From positions 226,468 to 290,467 of the forward strand of contig NZ_JAJJZG010000002.1 in assembly GCF_021028995.1 (NCBI RefSeq): 64,000 nt of DNA, in the 5' to 3' direction. Numbering within the stretch: position 1 is the first letter of the stretch; every line of letters begins with the position of its first letter. Below, piece by piece: positions 32,320-42,100 of this stretch. The position numbers were made by a program, and so were the translations under genes. The notes beneath the pieces are model-generated. The model did no database searches. It saw nothing but the letters and a program-made list of their open reading frames with translations, and was not told the DNA's origin. This DNA comes from Halobacterium sp. KA-4 (GTDB lineage Archaea; Halobacteriota; Halobacteria; Halobacteriales; Halobacteriaceae).

Positions 32320-32660
32320 TCGGAGCGCGCTTCGATGAGCGCGCCGACGTATAGGAGGCCGACGCAGACACCGAGTAGCTCGGCGTACAGCACGGTCGCG
32401 GTCGCGCCCTCGGCGACGAGCTCGATCGGCGCGAACGCGGCCGCCGTGAGGCCGAGGCTCGCCGCGACGAGCCAGCGGTCGCGGCCGTCCAGTCCTCGGT
32501 AGGTCAACGACCGCACGGCCGGATAACCGGCGTACATCCATGCGACGACACCCCAGACGAGCCCGGGGAGGGCCGCGAGTTCGAGCGCAACGGTCGTCTG
32601 CGCGAGCGCCGTCCCGACAATGGCGACGACCGTGCCGGTGACCCACGGGAACGAGCGCAT
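32316..32660 (-). CDS. Small haloarchaeal membrane protein
   Basis: 114 aa with about four hydrophobic helices (residues 5-25, 32-50, 60-82, 88-108). No recognised motif. ATG 32660 begins right at the first helix; the longer in-frame start overlaps the promoter of the divergent DHH gene and adds Pro/Arg-rich sequence. Function unknown. Confidence 0.65.
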   Translation of the reverse strand: MRSFPWVTGTVVAIVGTALAQTTVALELAALPGLVWGVVAWMYAGYPAVRSLTYRGLDGRDRWLVAASLGLTAAAFAPIELVAEGATATVLYAELLGVCVGLLYVGALIEARSD

Positions 32661-32730
32661 GGAAACCGTGTCGCCCGAGTCGGGCTTCAACGTTATGCCA
32701 GCGCGGACGAACCACCCGCCGAGCCAGTAG

Positions 32731-32737
32731 TTTATAC
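32731..32737 (+). promoter_or_regulatory. TATA box of the DHH phosphoesterase gene
   Basis: TTTATAC, about 28 bases before ATG 32762. Confidence 0.55.
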
Positions 32738-32761
32738 GCGAAGCTGAACTACCTGGTCGTG

Positions 32762-34165
32762 ATGGACGCTCCGGTCCCGGAACTCCAAGCGCGGGCGGCG
32801 GCGTGCGCGGACGCACTCGAAGCCGCCGACTCGGTATTGCTCGCGTCGCACATCGACGCCGACGGCCTGACGAGCGCGGGCATCGCCGCGAGCGCGCTCG
32901 AACGCGCCGACATCCCCCACGACATCGTCTTCTCGAAACAGCTCGACGACGAGGAAATCGCGGGTATCGCCGCCCACGACCACGACACCGTGCTGTTCAC
33001 GGACTTCGGGAGCGGACAACTGGACGCGATAACCGAACACGAGCGGACGGGCGACTTCACCCCAATAATCGCGGACCACCACCAGCCAGCCGACGCGGAC
33101 ACGCAGTTCCACCTGAACCCCCTCCTGGAGGGGGTGGACGGCGGGAAGGAACTCTCCGGAGCGGGCGCGGCGTACGTGCTCGCGCGCGCCCTGCTCGGCG
33201 AGGACGCGACCGACCTCGCGGCGCTCGCGATCGTCGGCGCGGTCGGCGACCGCCAGACCGTCGACGGCGAGCTCGTCGGCGCGAACACCCAGATTGCCGC
33301 AGAGGGCGTCGAGGCTGGCGTGCTCGACACCGCGAAGGACCTCGCGCTGTACGGCACGCAGACCCGCCCGCTCCCGAAACTGCTGGAGTACGCCAGCGAG
33401 GTGTACGTCCCCGGCATCACGAACGACGAGAACGGCGCGGTGCGCTTCCTCGACGGCCTCGACTTGGAACTGCACGACGGCGGCGACTGGCGGACGTGGG
33501 CCGACCTGAGCCACGACGAGCGCCAGACGGTCGTGAGCGCGCTGCTCAAGCGCGCGGTCCGCCACGGCGTCTCCAGCGAGGACGTGACGAAGCTCGTCGG
33601 GCAGACGTACACGCTCACGGCCGAGGAGCCAGGGACCGAACTCCGAGACGCCAGCGAGTTCTCCACGCTGCTGAACGCGACGGCGCGCTACGAGCGCGCG
33701 GACGTCGGACTCGCGGTCTGTCTCGGCGAGCGCGGCGAACCCCTAGAGGCCGCCCGAACGCTGCTGCGCGAGCACCGCCGGAACCTTTCGGAGGGCCTCC
33801 AGTGGGTGAAACGCGAGGGCGTCACGATCGAGGACGACCTCCAGTGGTTCCACGCGGAGGACCGCATCCGGGAGACCATCGTCGGCATCGTCGCGGGGAT
33901 GGCGCTCGGCAGCGACGCCACCGAGAGCGACCGCCCGATTATCGGGTTCGGCTACAAGAACGACGAGGAGACGAAGGTCTCGGCGAGGGGGACGTCGCAA
34001 CTCGTCGACCGAGGCCTCGACCTCTCCGCAGTGATGAGCGAGGCCTCACAGGCGGTCGGCGGCGACGGCGGCGGTCACACGGTCGCCGCGGGCGCGACTG
34101 TCCCCCGCGGCCGCGAGCAGGAGTTCCTCGACGAAGTCGGCGACGTGCTCGCCGACCAACTCTAG
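32762..34165 (+). CDS. RecJ-like DHH/DHHA1 phosphoesterase
   Basis: 467 aa. DHH-domain motifs: ASHIDADGLTSAG (about 30-42), TDFGSG (about 81-86), IADHHQP (about 101-107) and VGAVGDRQ near 161. The C-terminal DHHA1 domain ends with GGDGGGHTVAAGA (about 437-449). This is the archaeal RecJ-like exonuclease group related to the GINS-associated nuclease of the CMG replisome (GAN); a role in DNA processing is likely. A GTG three bases earlier is a possible alternative start. Confidence 0.88.
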   Translation: MDAPVPELQARAAACADALEAADSVLLASHIDADGLTSAGIAASALERADIPHDIVFSKQLDDEEIAGIAAHDHDTVLFTDFGSGQLDAITEHERTGDFTPIIADHHQPADADTQFHLNPLLEGVDGGKELSGAGAAYVLARALLGEDATDLAALAIVGAVGDRQTVDGELVGANTQIAAEGVEAGVLDTAKDLALYGTQTRPLPKLLEYASEVYVPGITNDENGAVRFLDGLDLELHDGGDWRTWADLSHDERQTVVSALLKRAVRHGVSSEDVTKLVGQTYTLTAEEPGTELRDASEFSTLLNATARYERADVGLAVCLGERGEPLEAARTLLREHRRNLSEGLQWVKREGVTIEDDLQWFHAEDRIRETIVGIVAGMALGSDATESDRPIIGFGYKNDEETKVSARGTSQLVDRGLDLSAVMSEASQAVGGDGGGHTVAAGATVPRGREQEFLDEVGDVLADQL

Positions 34166-35217
34166 TCCCAGGTCGCCTCACAGACGCGCAGCCAGTTCTC
34201 GTGCGCGAGCTTCCGGAGTGCTGAGTTCTCGTAGCCAGCGTCGCGGAGCGCCGCGAGCACGTCGCGGGTCCCGGCGGCGTCGCCAATCGAGTCGGGGATC
34301 GTGGCGCCGTCGAAGTCCGAGCCGAGCGCGACGTGCTCGACGCCCATCCGGTCGACGAGGTGGTCGACGTGGTCGACGACCACGTCGAGGCTCGTGTCCG
34401 CATCGTTGGCACCGTCCGGCCGGAGCGCGCTCGCCGCGAACGTCAACCCGACGACGCCGTCCGTGTCGTCGACGGCGTCGAGTTGCTCGTCAGTGAGGTT
34501 CCGCGAGGACGGACAGACCGCGTTCGCGGCGGCGTGAGAGACGACCAGCGGGGCCGTGGACGCGTCGTGGACGTCCCAGAACCCCTGTTCGGTGAGGTGT
34601 GCGCAGTCCACGAGCACGCCGTCGTCGTTGCAGCGCTCGACCAGCCGGCGGCCGCGCTCCGTGAGGCCGCCGCCGACGCCGGGCGAACTCGGGAACTGGA
34701 AGGGGACGCCGTCCGCGAACGCGGTGGGGCGACTCCACGCCAGTCCGAGCGACCGCAGGCCGCGCTCGTAGTAGTCCGCGAAGTTCGAACGGTCCGGGTG
34801 AATCGGCTCCGCGCCCTCGAAGTGGACGACGACGCCAAAGTCGTTCCCTTCGATGCACGCCCGCAGGTCCGCGGCGGTCTCGACGCGCCGAACGCCAGGC
34901 CTCGCGACGAGGTCGTCCAGCACGGCGAGCATCTCGTCGGCCGCGTTTGCGGCGAACGACGGCGCGAGCGGCGGTGGCGACCGAATGCGGTAGCCGTCGT
35001 CGGTCTCCACGCGGTTGCCGTCCGCGTCGGGCGCGAACTGCTCTTCGGAGGGGACGAACACCGCGAAGATGCCGGCAGCGAGCCCGCCGTCGCGCGCCCG
35101 CGGCAGGTCGAGGTGGCCGGCGTCGCGGCCGTCCACGAGGTCGTCGACGGTCGCTTCGCCACGCCGGACCGCGAGCGCGGCGTCGTTGTGGCCGTCGACG
35201 ACGGCAGGTGAGTCCAT
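34162..35217 (-). CDS. Membrane-dipeptidase-like M19 metallopeptidase
   Basis: 351 aa TIM-barrel zinc hydrolase. Metal ligands: HND in VDGHNDAALAV (about residues 8-18), glutamate in VVHFEGAEPI (about 130), and two histidines in DCAHLTEQGF and VVSHAAANAV. The terminal GSDFDGATIPD block (about 298-308) is diagnostic. Bacterial and archaeal M19 enzymes act on dipeptides; despite the family name there is no signal peptide, so it is cytoplasmic. Overlaps the DHH gene convergently by four bases. Confidence 0.9.
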   Translation of the reverse strand: MDSPAVVDGHNDAALAVRRGEATVDDLVDGRDAGHLDLPRARDGGLAAGIFAVFVPSEEQFAPDADGNRVETDDGYRIRSPPPLAPSFAANAADEMLAVLDDLVARPGVRRVETAADLRACIEGNDFGVVVHFEGAEPIHPDRSNFADYYERGLRSLGLAWSRPTAFADGVPFQFPSSPGVGGGLTERGRRLVERCNDDGVLVDCAHLTEQGFWDVHDASTAPLVVSHAAANAVCPSSRNLTDEQLDAVDDTDGVVGLTFAASALRPDGANDADTSLDVVVDHVDHLVDRMGVEHVALGSDFDGATIPDSIGDAAGTRDVLAALRDAGYENSALRKLAHENWLRVCEATWD

Positions 35218-35262
35218 CTGGTCGCATCGACAGACGGCGACGCGTAAAGCGATTGCGCCGCG

Positions 35263-36471
35263 CTACAGCGACTGCCGCTCGCCGACCCACGCGTCGAAGG
35301 CGTCCGACAGCGCCGCTCCGTACTGGACGGCCAGCGACCCGACGAAGCTCATCGCGATGACGTATCCGACCGCGAACGCCGGGACGAGCGTGCGAATCGT
35401 CGGGTTCGCGCTCGTCGCCGCGAGCGTCGCGATGATGAGCGAGAACTCGCCGCGCGCCACCAGCCCGAGCCCGACGCGAGCCGACCGACGCTCGTTCAGG
35501 CCGTAGACGCGGCCGCTGGCGTATCCGCTGGCGAGCTTTCCGGCAGTCGTCGCGACAACCGCGACCGCCACGAGCAGCCACACGTCCGCGACGACGAGAA
35601 GGTCGGTCCCGAGCCCCACCGAGAAGAAGAACAGGGCCGCGAAGAGGTCGCGGTGCGGTACGAGGAGGTTCTCGATACGGCCGACGAGGTCGGTGCCGCT
35701 GAACGCGGTACCGACGAAGAACGCCGCGACTGCCTCGCTCGCGCCGACCGCGAGCGCCACGCCGCCGACGAGGACGGCGACGCCGACCACGCGCAACACG
35801 AACAGCTCGTCCGTGTCGGCCCCGAACACGACCTCGACGTACTGTGTCCCAAAGTGCGCGGCCCCCGCCAGCGCGGCGAGGAACACGAACGACTGGACGA
35901 CAGTCACGAGCGCGCCACCGACGTCGCCGCCGCCACCGACGACTGCCGCGACGACGGCGAGGTAGACGGCGATGACGAGGTCCTCGACGACGAGCGTGCC
36001 GAGAATCACCTCGCTCTCGGGGTTCGCGAGCCAGCCCGCGTCCGTGAGTGACTTCGTGACGATAGCCGACGAAGAGATGTAGACGACGCCCGCCACGAGC
36101 AGCGTCCCGACCGGCCCGAATCCGAACGCCAGCGCGACGCCGACGCCGATTGCGGCGTTCACCACGAGGTCGATGCCGCCGACCACTGAGAGCCGCCGGC
36201 GGTTCCGCACGAGCGTCCCGATGTCGAACTCCAGACCGAGGAAGAACAACAGCAGGATGATGCCGACTTCGGCGACGGTACCGATGACGGCGCTATCCGA
36301 GACTAACTGGAGGGAGATGCCCGCGACGCTCGTCGGCGCGTACGGGCCGACGAGGATACCGGCCGCGATATAGGCGGGGATGACCGGCTGGCCGAAGCGC
36401 CGTGCGACGGCGCCCAAGACGGCGATGACGGTGAGCGCGATGCCGAATTCGAGGAGGAGTGACCCTGCCAT
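35263..36471 (-). CDS. CPA2 family cation:proton antiporter
   Basis: 402 aa with about twelve helices. The KefB/NapA-type fold is supported by the GLEFDIGTLVRNRRRL block (about residues 78-93), by GDVGGALV-containing helices and by RGEFSLIIATLA (about 342-353). Such carriers exchange K+ or Na+ for protons. The regulator gene lies directly upstream on the same strand with only four bases between, so the pair forms a two-component K+ efflux unit like bacterial KhtU-KhtT. Confidence 0.88.
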   Translation of the reverse strand: MAGSLLLEFGIALTVIAVLGAVARRFGQPVIPAYIAAGILVGPYAPTSVAGISLQLVSDSAVIGTVAEVGIILLLFFLGLEFDIGTLVRNRRRLSVVGGIDLVVNAAIGVGVALAFGFGPVGTLLVAGVVYISSSAIVTKSLTDAGWLANPESEVILGTLVVEDLVIAVYLAVVAAVVGGGGDVGGALVTVVQSFVFLAALAGAAHFGTQYVEVVFGADTDELFVLRVVGVAVLVGGVALAVGASEAVAAFFVGTAFSGTDLVGRIENLLVPHRDLFAALFFFSVGLGTDLLVVADVWLLVAVAVVATTAGKLASGYASGRVYGLNERRSARVGLGLVARGEFSLIIATLAATSANPTIRTLVPAFAVGYVIAMSFVGSLAVQYGAALSDAFDAWVGERQSL

Positions 36472-36475
36472 CGAG

Positions 36476-36976
36476 TCAGTCCGAATCCTCCACGCTGCCC
36501 GTTTCGAGGAGGGATTCGAGCGCGTTCTGTTCGCTGCGCGACCCGATTGCGACGAGGATGTCGCCGGCCTGGAGCGTGGTGTCGGCGCCCGGGCTCCCGA
36601 TGGTCTCGTCGCCGCGCTGGATGGCGGCGATGGTCACGCCGGTCTGCTTGCCGAGGTGGACGCTCCCCATCGTCTCGCCGGCGACCGGCGACTTCTCGGG
36701 GATTTCGACCCACTCCATGAGCGCGCCACCGAGCGGGACGTCGATGTCATCCAGGTCCAGCGGCTGGAAGTCCGTCCCCTCCAGCGACGTGGCGAGCTGG
36801 CGGGACTGCTCGGCGGTGAGGTCGAAGAGCTTCTCGGCGTCCGCGTCCGGGTCCGCGCGTCGGAACAGTTCGCGCTTGCCGTCGTGGTGGATGATGACGA
36901 CCGCCCGTTCGCCGTCGCCGGTTTCGACCTCGTACCGCTTCCCGACGCCGGGAACGTCCGCCTCGTAGATGACCAT
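36476..36976 (-). CDS. TrkA-C (RCK_C) domain regulator of the antiporter
   Basis: 166 aa. An N-terminal half (about 1-90; MVIYEADVPGVGKRYEVETG) like that of KhtT, then a TrkA_C domain (about 95-155) with GVTIAAIQRGDETIGSPGAD and LQAGDILVAIGS, a site for nucleotide or cation sensing. It lacks a Rossmann RCK_N domain. Directly followed by the CPA2 gene. A TATA-like element on this strand near 37003 gives a leaderless start at 36976. Confidence 0.87.
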   Translation of the reverse strand: MVIYEADVPGVGKRYEVETGDGERAVVIIHHDGKRELFRRADPDADAEKLFDLTAEQSRQLATSLEGTDFQPLDLDDIDVPLGGALMEWVEIPEKSPVAGETMGSVHLGKQTGVTIAAIQRGDETIGSPGADTTLQAGDILVAIGSRSEQNALESLLETGSVEDSD

Positions 36977-37068
36977 GCGTGGAGTGGCACGCGACGCACG
37001 CATAAATCTCCGGTAGCCGGCCCCGTCAGTCCAGTAGCCGCGAAACATCCAGGATTGTGTATCGTGGT

Positions 37069-37590
37069 ATAGTATTTATATCCGGGTGGCGAGGGATATA
37101 GAACAGGTCCAGCGGCAGTTACCACCGTGAGAGGGCCGATTCAAGCACGGCAAGGACGAACCCCCGGAGGAGCGCGTGAGAGAGGTGGGGGTCGAACAAA
37201 CGAAGCTCACGAGCCAGAGCGTGCTGGTTCGACTACGGCGTCACCGAGTGAGTGCGGATGAACCAGGTGAGCGCTATCGACAACGGGGAGAAAATGTGGA
37301 CACCACGTGCAAACCGAACGGTCGCTGTGAGCCGTCGTAAACTGGACGGAAGCGACTGCGGCACGCTCGTCAGCTACGACCCCAACTCGAATTCCTGCCC
37401 AGCTGCGAACGACAATCTGACAACTCCGATAGCACCGACAACTGACTTCCCAGTGGCGCCGGGCTGGATTCGGCTTACTCGCCGCGGAACCCCAAGGGCG
37501 CGCTCGCGTGCGCGAACGCGCGTCGGGATTCCATCGCGTCGAGAGGTCCCAGCGGCGCTCTCCGTGCACCCGGTGAGGGAGACAAGTCCG
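37069..37590 (+). other. Non-coding stretch with its own promoter (possible RNA gene or gene remnant)
   Basis: A strong AT box TATAGTATTTATATCC (37069-37084) is followed by about 500 bases with no protein I can support. The frame starting EGRFKHGKDEPPEE near 37131 reads like a gene fragment for about 65 codons before a stop, but no start or family is recognised. Hallmark sequences of archaeal RNase P RNA and SRP RNA were looked for and not seen. It ends before TATA-like boxes at 37590 and 37608. Confidence 0.35.
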
Positions 37591-37618
37591 ATATAAATCT
37601 CATTCTACGATATAGAAT
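37590..37618 (+). promoter_or_regulatory. Double TATA-like element upstream of the DUF5783 gene
   Basis: GATATAAAT near 37590 and CGATATAGAAT near 37608. Transcripts from them would have a leader of about 50-70 bases before the ATG at 37697, unlike the leaderless genes nearby. Confidence 0.4.
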
Positions 37619-37696
37619 TGGGTGTGGCACGCGAACCAGCCAACCGGTTCGCGGCTACCGACGGGCACTTCAATCCGACACGGCAAACAACAGGTA

Positions 37697-38020
37697 ATGA
37701 GCGACCTGACGCCCGAGGAGTTCGAGGAACAGAAGTACGTCGACTACTTCCCGAAGCTCCAGACCGCGTACAAGAGCGCCTTCGAGACGATGAACGAAGC
37801 GTTCGACTCGGACATCGTCCACGGCATCGACCAGACGATTCTCGCCGAGAGCGAGCCCCACTACGAGGGCGACGGCGAGTTCACCGTCGAACTCCCCGAC
37901 GACCCCCTCGACAAGCTCGACGGCGTCGTCGCGACCGACGAGAAGACCCAGCACGTCCTCGACCGCTACCTCGAGGAGCTTCGGGCGGAACTGCGCGCGC
38001 AGTTCGACGTAGAGGCATAA
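37697..38020 (+). CDS. DUF5783-like haloarchaeal protein
   Basis: 107 aa, acidic, helical. Begins MSDLTPEEFEEQKYVDYFPK and contains a long amphipathic N-terminal helix and a C-terminal helix (LDRYLEELRAELRAQFDVEA). Matches my recollection of the haloarchaeal DUF5783 family; function unknown. ATG 37697 gives the family N-terminus. It precedes the NifU-like gene by 71 bases. Confidence 0.75.
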   Translation: MSDLTPEEFEEQKYVDYFPKLQTAYKSAFETMNEAFDSDIVHGIDQTILAESEPHYEGDGEFTVELPDDPLDKLDGVVATDEKTQHVLDRYLEELRAELRAQFDVEA

Positions 38021-38091
38021 CTGCGGGCGGACCTCCGGAGCGAACATCTTGCACCACAGGAGATAAGCCACGTCAGCACCAACGGGTTCTT

Positions 38092-38448
38092 ATGAGCACC
38101 GAGAGTCAGAGCGGCGACGACCTGGAGGAGCGCGTCAACAACTTCCTCCGCCGGAACTTCCCACAGATTCAGATGCACGGCGGCACGGCCGCCATCCAGA
38201 ACATCGACCGCGAGGAGGGCGTTGTCGACCTCCAGCTCGGCGGCGCGTGTTCGGGCTGTGGCATCTCCCCGATGACGATTCAGGCCATCAAGTCCCGGAT
38301 GACCAAGGAGATTCCCGAAGTCGACGCCGTCAACGCCGACACCGGCATGGGCGGCGGTCACGACAGCGGCATGAGCCCGTCGTTCCCCGGCGAGGACGCC
38401 GACGGCGAGGACGTCGAGGAAGACGAAGGCCCGCAGGCCCCGTTCTAA
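38092..38448 (+). CDS. NifU-like (Nfu) iron-sulfur scaffold protein
   Basis: 118 aa. A single NifU C-terminal domain (residues about 8-80): FPQIQMHGGTAAIQNID and the cluster-binding LGGACSGCGISPMTIQAIK with the CxxC. Nfu proteins bind a labile 4Fe-4S cluster between two subunits and pass it to apo-enzymes. The tail (about 85-118) is Gly/Asp/Glu-rich. It is on its own with a leaderless-type start. Confidence 0.9.
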   Translation: MSTESQSGDDLEERVNNFLRRNFPQIQMHGGTAAIQNIDREEGVVDLQLGGACSGCGISPMTIQAIKSRMTKEIPEVDAVNADTGMGGGHDSGMSPSFPGEDADGEDVEEDEGPQAPF

Positions 38449-38517
38449 CTCCGGACTTCTCCACGTTTTTCGCGCCGCTGAGCGACTGCTTTCTCGTGAA
38501 CCGACCGCAGGAAGCGG

Positions 38518-38811
38518 TTAGTCTTCAGTCCAATAGTAAATGGCTTCCTTCTCGACGCCGCAGTTCGGGCACTCCTCGGGGAACGACTCCTGGAGGTCGC
38601 CGAGTTCGCCGCACTCCGAGCACCGCCACATGAGCTCGGCTTCGCCGAACTCGTGGCCGGCACGCTCGTGCTCGATGGAGAGCGCTTCGACGCCCTCGCG
38701 AGTCGTCACGTAGAAGCCGTCCTCGTCGAAGCCGCGAATCGTCCCGAGTTTCTCGCCGTCGTCGTCGTAGACGGCCGTCCCGAGGCCGACACTAGGAGTT
38801 TCCTCACTCAT
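38518..38811 (-). CDS. DUF7130-like rubredoxin-type zinc-ribbon protein
   Basis: 97 aa. An N-terminal PRC-barrel-like strand region (VYDDDGEKLGTIRGFDEDGF) precedes a C-terminal rubredoxin-like ribbon with CSEC (about 64-67) and CPNC (about 81-84), ending YYWTED. The same ending is typical of a conserved haloarchaeal family (DUF7130). May bind zinc or iron; partner unknown. Start ATG 38811. Confidence 0.8.
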   Translation of the reverse strand: MSEETPSVGLGTAVYDDDGEKLGTIRGFDEDGFYVTTREGVEALSIEHERAGHEFGEAELMWRCSECGELGDLQESFPEECPNCGVEKEAIYYWTED

Positions 38812-38901
38812 ACGTAGTCGTTCAGCACGGGTCGTGATAAAATCAATTGCCGGTGTCCGTAGTGGGGTCGCGGTGCCGCGCCGTCACGCACCACGGCGGC
38901 G

Positions 38902-39135
38902 CTACGACAGCTCCGTGAGCAGTTCCGTGAACAGGCCGCCCGGCGAGTCGATTTCTTCGACGCGCTGTTCGACGGTGTCGCCTTTCACGCCCGTGACGTT
39001 CGACATCGGCACGACGGTGTCGCGTTCGTCCTCGCGCACGGCCCACGCGACGTTGCCGATGATGCGTACTTCCTCGCAGTCGAGGCGGTACTCGTCGCCT
39101 GCAATCGGCACGTCCAGGAACACGGTCGCGGTCAT
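38902..39135 (-). CDS. Small haloarchaeal strand-rich protein
   Basis: 77 aa. Alternating hydrophobic strands (MTATVFLDVPIAGDEYRLDC, then VRIIGNVAWAVRED, VVPMSNVTGVKGD). No motif or metal site. ATG 39135 gives an immediate beta strand. It lies 64 bases beyond the 3' end side of the large polymerase gene but upstream of nothing on its own strand. Function unknown. Confidence 0.7.
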   Translation of the reverse strand: MTATVFLDVPIAGDEYRLDCEEVRIIGNVAWAVREDERDTVVPMSNVTGVKGDTVEQRVEEIDSPGGLFTELLTELS

Positions 39136-39198
39136 GGTCCAGCGGTGCTTCGTAGCGAACCACCAAGACCGCCGTGGCCGAACCGACGGTTCAGCGAG

Positions 39199-42100
39199 TC
39201 ACATGAAGTCCGCGATACCTGACTGCTTGTTCTTGTCGTTCTCGAAAATCGACTCGAGACTCGCCTCCAGAACTTCTAGGCGCTGTTTCGTGTACTCGCG
39301 GCAGTCGTACTCCTCGGCGACCGTAATCGCGGTGTCCATGTACTTGTTCACGGAGCCCTCGTGGACGGTCAGATTCACGCGCCCGCCGCACTCCCGGCAG
39401 TCGCCTGTCAGCGGCATCCGACGGTACTTCTCCCCGCAGTCCAGACACCGCGTCTCCTGGCGGCTGAACGCGCGCAGGTTCCCGATGAGGTCTGGGAGGA
39501 AGTGGTACTCGATGACGCGCTCGGCGACGTCCGTCTCGTCGACCGCGCGGAGTTTGCGCGCCAATTCGAGCTGGGCGTCCATCTTGTCCATCATCGACCC
39601 GAGTGTCTTGTACGCCGACAGGCTCGGCCCGAGGTGGATGTCCGACGTGTCGTGCGTGTGCTCGAAGCCCGCGTACTCGGTGTCAGTGCCGAGGGTCTCC
39701 TCGGCGATTTCCACGAGGTCCTCGACCTCGCCGGGGTCGGCCATCTCGCGGGTCGCCTCGTAGAACTCCCGCGGGTACTGGCTGACGACGTCCATGTTGT
39801 GCGCCTCGTCGTCGATTTCGCTCGGGTCGATGCGCGAGGACATCACCAGCGGCGCGTCCATCCGGCCGCCGCGCTGGTCCGGCAGGAACGACTTAGAGAA
39901 GTTGATAAGTCCGTCCATCAGGAGCATCACGCAATCTTCGTCACCGTCGCAGTTGCGTCTTTTTGCGGCGTGAAAGTACGGATGCGCGTAGCCAACCGAA
40001 GCTGACGTAAAGCCGATAACTCTGCCGACGACGGCGGCGGAGGTGTGTGGCGCCATCCCGAAGACGAGCTCGCCGACGAGGTCGTCGCGCTCCTCCAATT
40101 CGTAGAAGGCGTCGAGGCCGTAGTACTGGGTGAGGAGGTCGTCGACGAAGTCCGCGGTCTGGAGCATGTGCTCCGCAGCCCCATCGGAGAGCACGACGTC
40201 CTGTACGCGGAGTTCGACCAGTTGGTCGTCGTGCTCGAGGGGGTCGCCGTGGATGTCCTCCTCGTAGCCGAGTTCGCGGAAGTGTTCGACGGTGACGTCG
40301 AGTTCGCTGGGTTTGACCGACGTGACGGGGAGGTCGGTCATGTCGTAGCGGACGGTGCCGTCCTTGAACGCGGAGACGTCGTGTTTCGCGCGGAGGACGC
40401 CCTTCTCCATGGGTTCGGGGACTTTCTCCGCGGACATCAGCCCCTGGACGCCCTTGAGCTGGTCGAAGGCGTTCTCGCGCTCGCCGACCGCTTGGAGCGC
40501 GTTACGGTACTCTGCGCCGACGTCGACGGTCTGCACTTCGACGTTGTCGAGTTCGCGCTCGCAGCGCGGGCACTCGACGCGGCCGGACTCGTCGGGGTCG
40601 GCGCTAATGTTGCAGTCCGGGCACTCGTAGTGGGGGTCAGTCCACTCGCCGCAGTCCTCGCAACGCGGCTCGAACGTGTGGTCCCCACAAGACGGGCATT
40701 CGCGGACGCCCAGTTGCACGTCGAGTTCGCCGGGGGTGTCGCTCATGTCGGGGGCATGCCGGGCGGCCTGGCTGACGTCGCGCTGGCTGCCGCCGGCTTC
40801 GCCGATGGGGAAGAGGGTGTGGACCGCGGGGGAGAGGTCGCGGGATTCGGACTTCTCCGGGCGACCCATGCGGTTCCCGATGCGCGTGGGCGCGCGCTCG
40901 CGGACCTCGAACGGGGCGACTTCGTTGACGGCGGCGAGCGCGTTCGGCCACTCGCGGGCGTCCGCGGAGAGGCTCTCCCACTCCCGGGTCAGGTCTTCGG
41001 TAACTCCGAGCGAGCGCGCGAACGGTAGCCAGTCCGGAATCCGAATCTCGTCGTCGTCCTGGGTGTGCTCGACGAGCAGCGCTTCCAGCGGCTCGCGGAC
41101 CGCGTCCTCGTTGGGCACGACGAGGTCGCCCTCTGCCGTGTGAGCGTCCGCGACGGCGTCGGCGAGCACCTCGAAGTCTTCGACCTCGACGTCGTGCCAG
41201 AGGTGCGTGTACGTCGGGTGCAGGGGCGCGTCGTACTCGGTCGCCCACTCCAGCGCTTGGTCGGCGTCGGGCGCTTCGAGGTCGACGTACGGCGAGTCTT
41301 TCAGCGCCTGGACGTCCGCGCCGGCGGCCTCGAAGTCCTGAATCCACCACTCGGGGGCGTAGGAGGCGGGCGCGAGGTCGTGGTTGTTCTCGACGAACTC
41401 GCCGTAGTTCACGAGGTACTCGCCGACGTCCAGAATTTCGACGACGCCGTTGCGCACTTCGAGAGCTTCCTCGGGGTCGTCGATGCGGCGGACGTCGCCG
41501 TTCGCGAGTTTGACCGTGGGCCCCTCGATGGAGTCGACGGGGACGATGCCCGCCGCCTTCCCGGGGCGCTCGGTCTTGATCTGGGTGCCGGTCGCGAGGA
41601 AGTCGTCGACGAGGTGCATCGTCGCGGGGTGGATGCCCGCCGTCGCGAACCCGTGGTTGCGCGAGCGGCCGTAGCGCAGGCGGAAGCCGCCCTCGTTGGA
41701 GGGGTGCCCGAAGACCGGGCGGCCCGCGATGAGGTCGCGGAGGAACTTGTTCGACGAGTCGACGCGCGGCGGGCCGTCGGGCTCCTCGTTGGCGTCGCCG
41801 GCGTCGGGCTCGTTCGCTTCGCTTGCGGCTTCGCCGCTCGCGTCTTCCGAGGCCTCCTCCTGGTCGGCCTCGCTCTCTCCGATGGTACCGTCGATGAGGT
41901 CCTGGAGCCACGGCCACTCGACCTCGTCCAGATTTCGGGTGTAGCGCTGAATCTTGGGCGCCTTCAGCGCGATACCCTCCGCGAGCACGAGGCACATCCC
42001 GCCGCGCGCGGCGTTCGTCGCGATGCGTTCGAGGTCGCGGAACCCGTCGACCTCCTCGTCGCCGGTCGCCTCCCCGTCCAGCATGACGGGGCAGTGCTCG

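Noticed and set aside
37215..37245. tRNA-like T-loop word GGTTCGAC
   Set aside because: No matching acceptor or anticodon stem could be built around it; no tRNA gene was recognised elsewhere.
37090..37600. RNase P RNA or SRP 7S RNA
   Set aside because: The conserved GAGGAAA-type and ACAGAA words of RNase P and the GGAAG-type SRP tetraloop region were not found.
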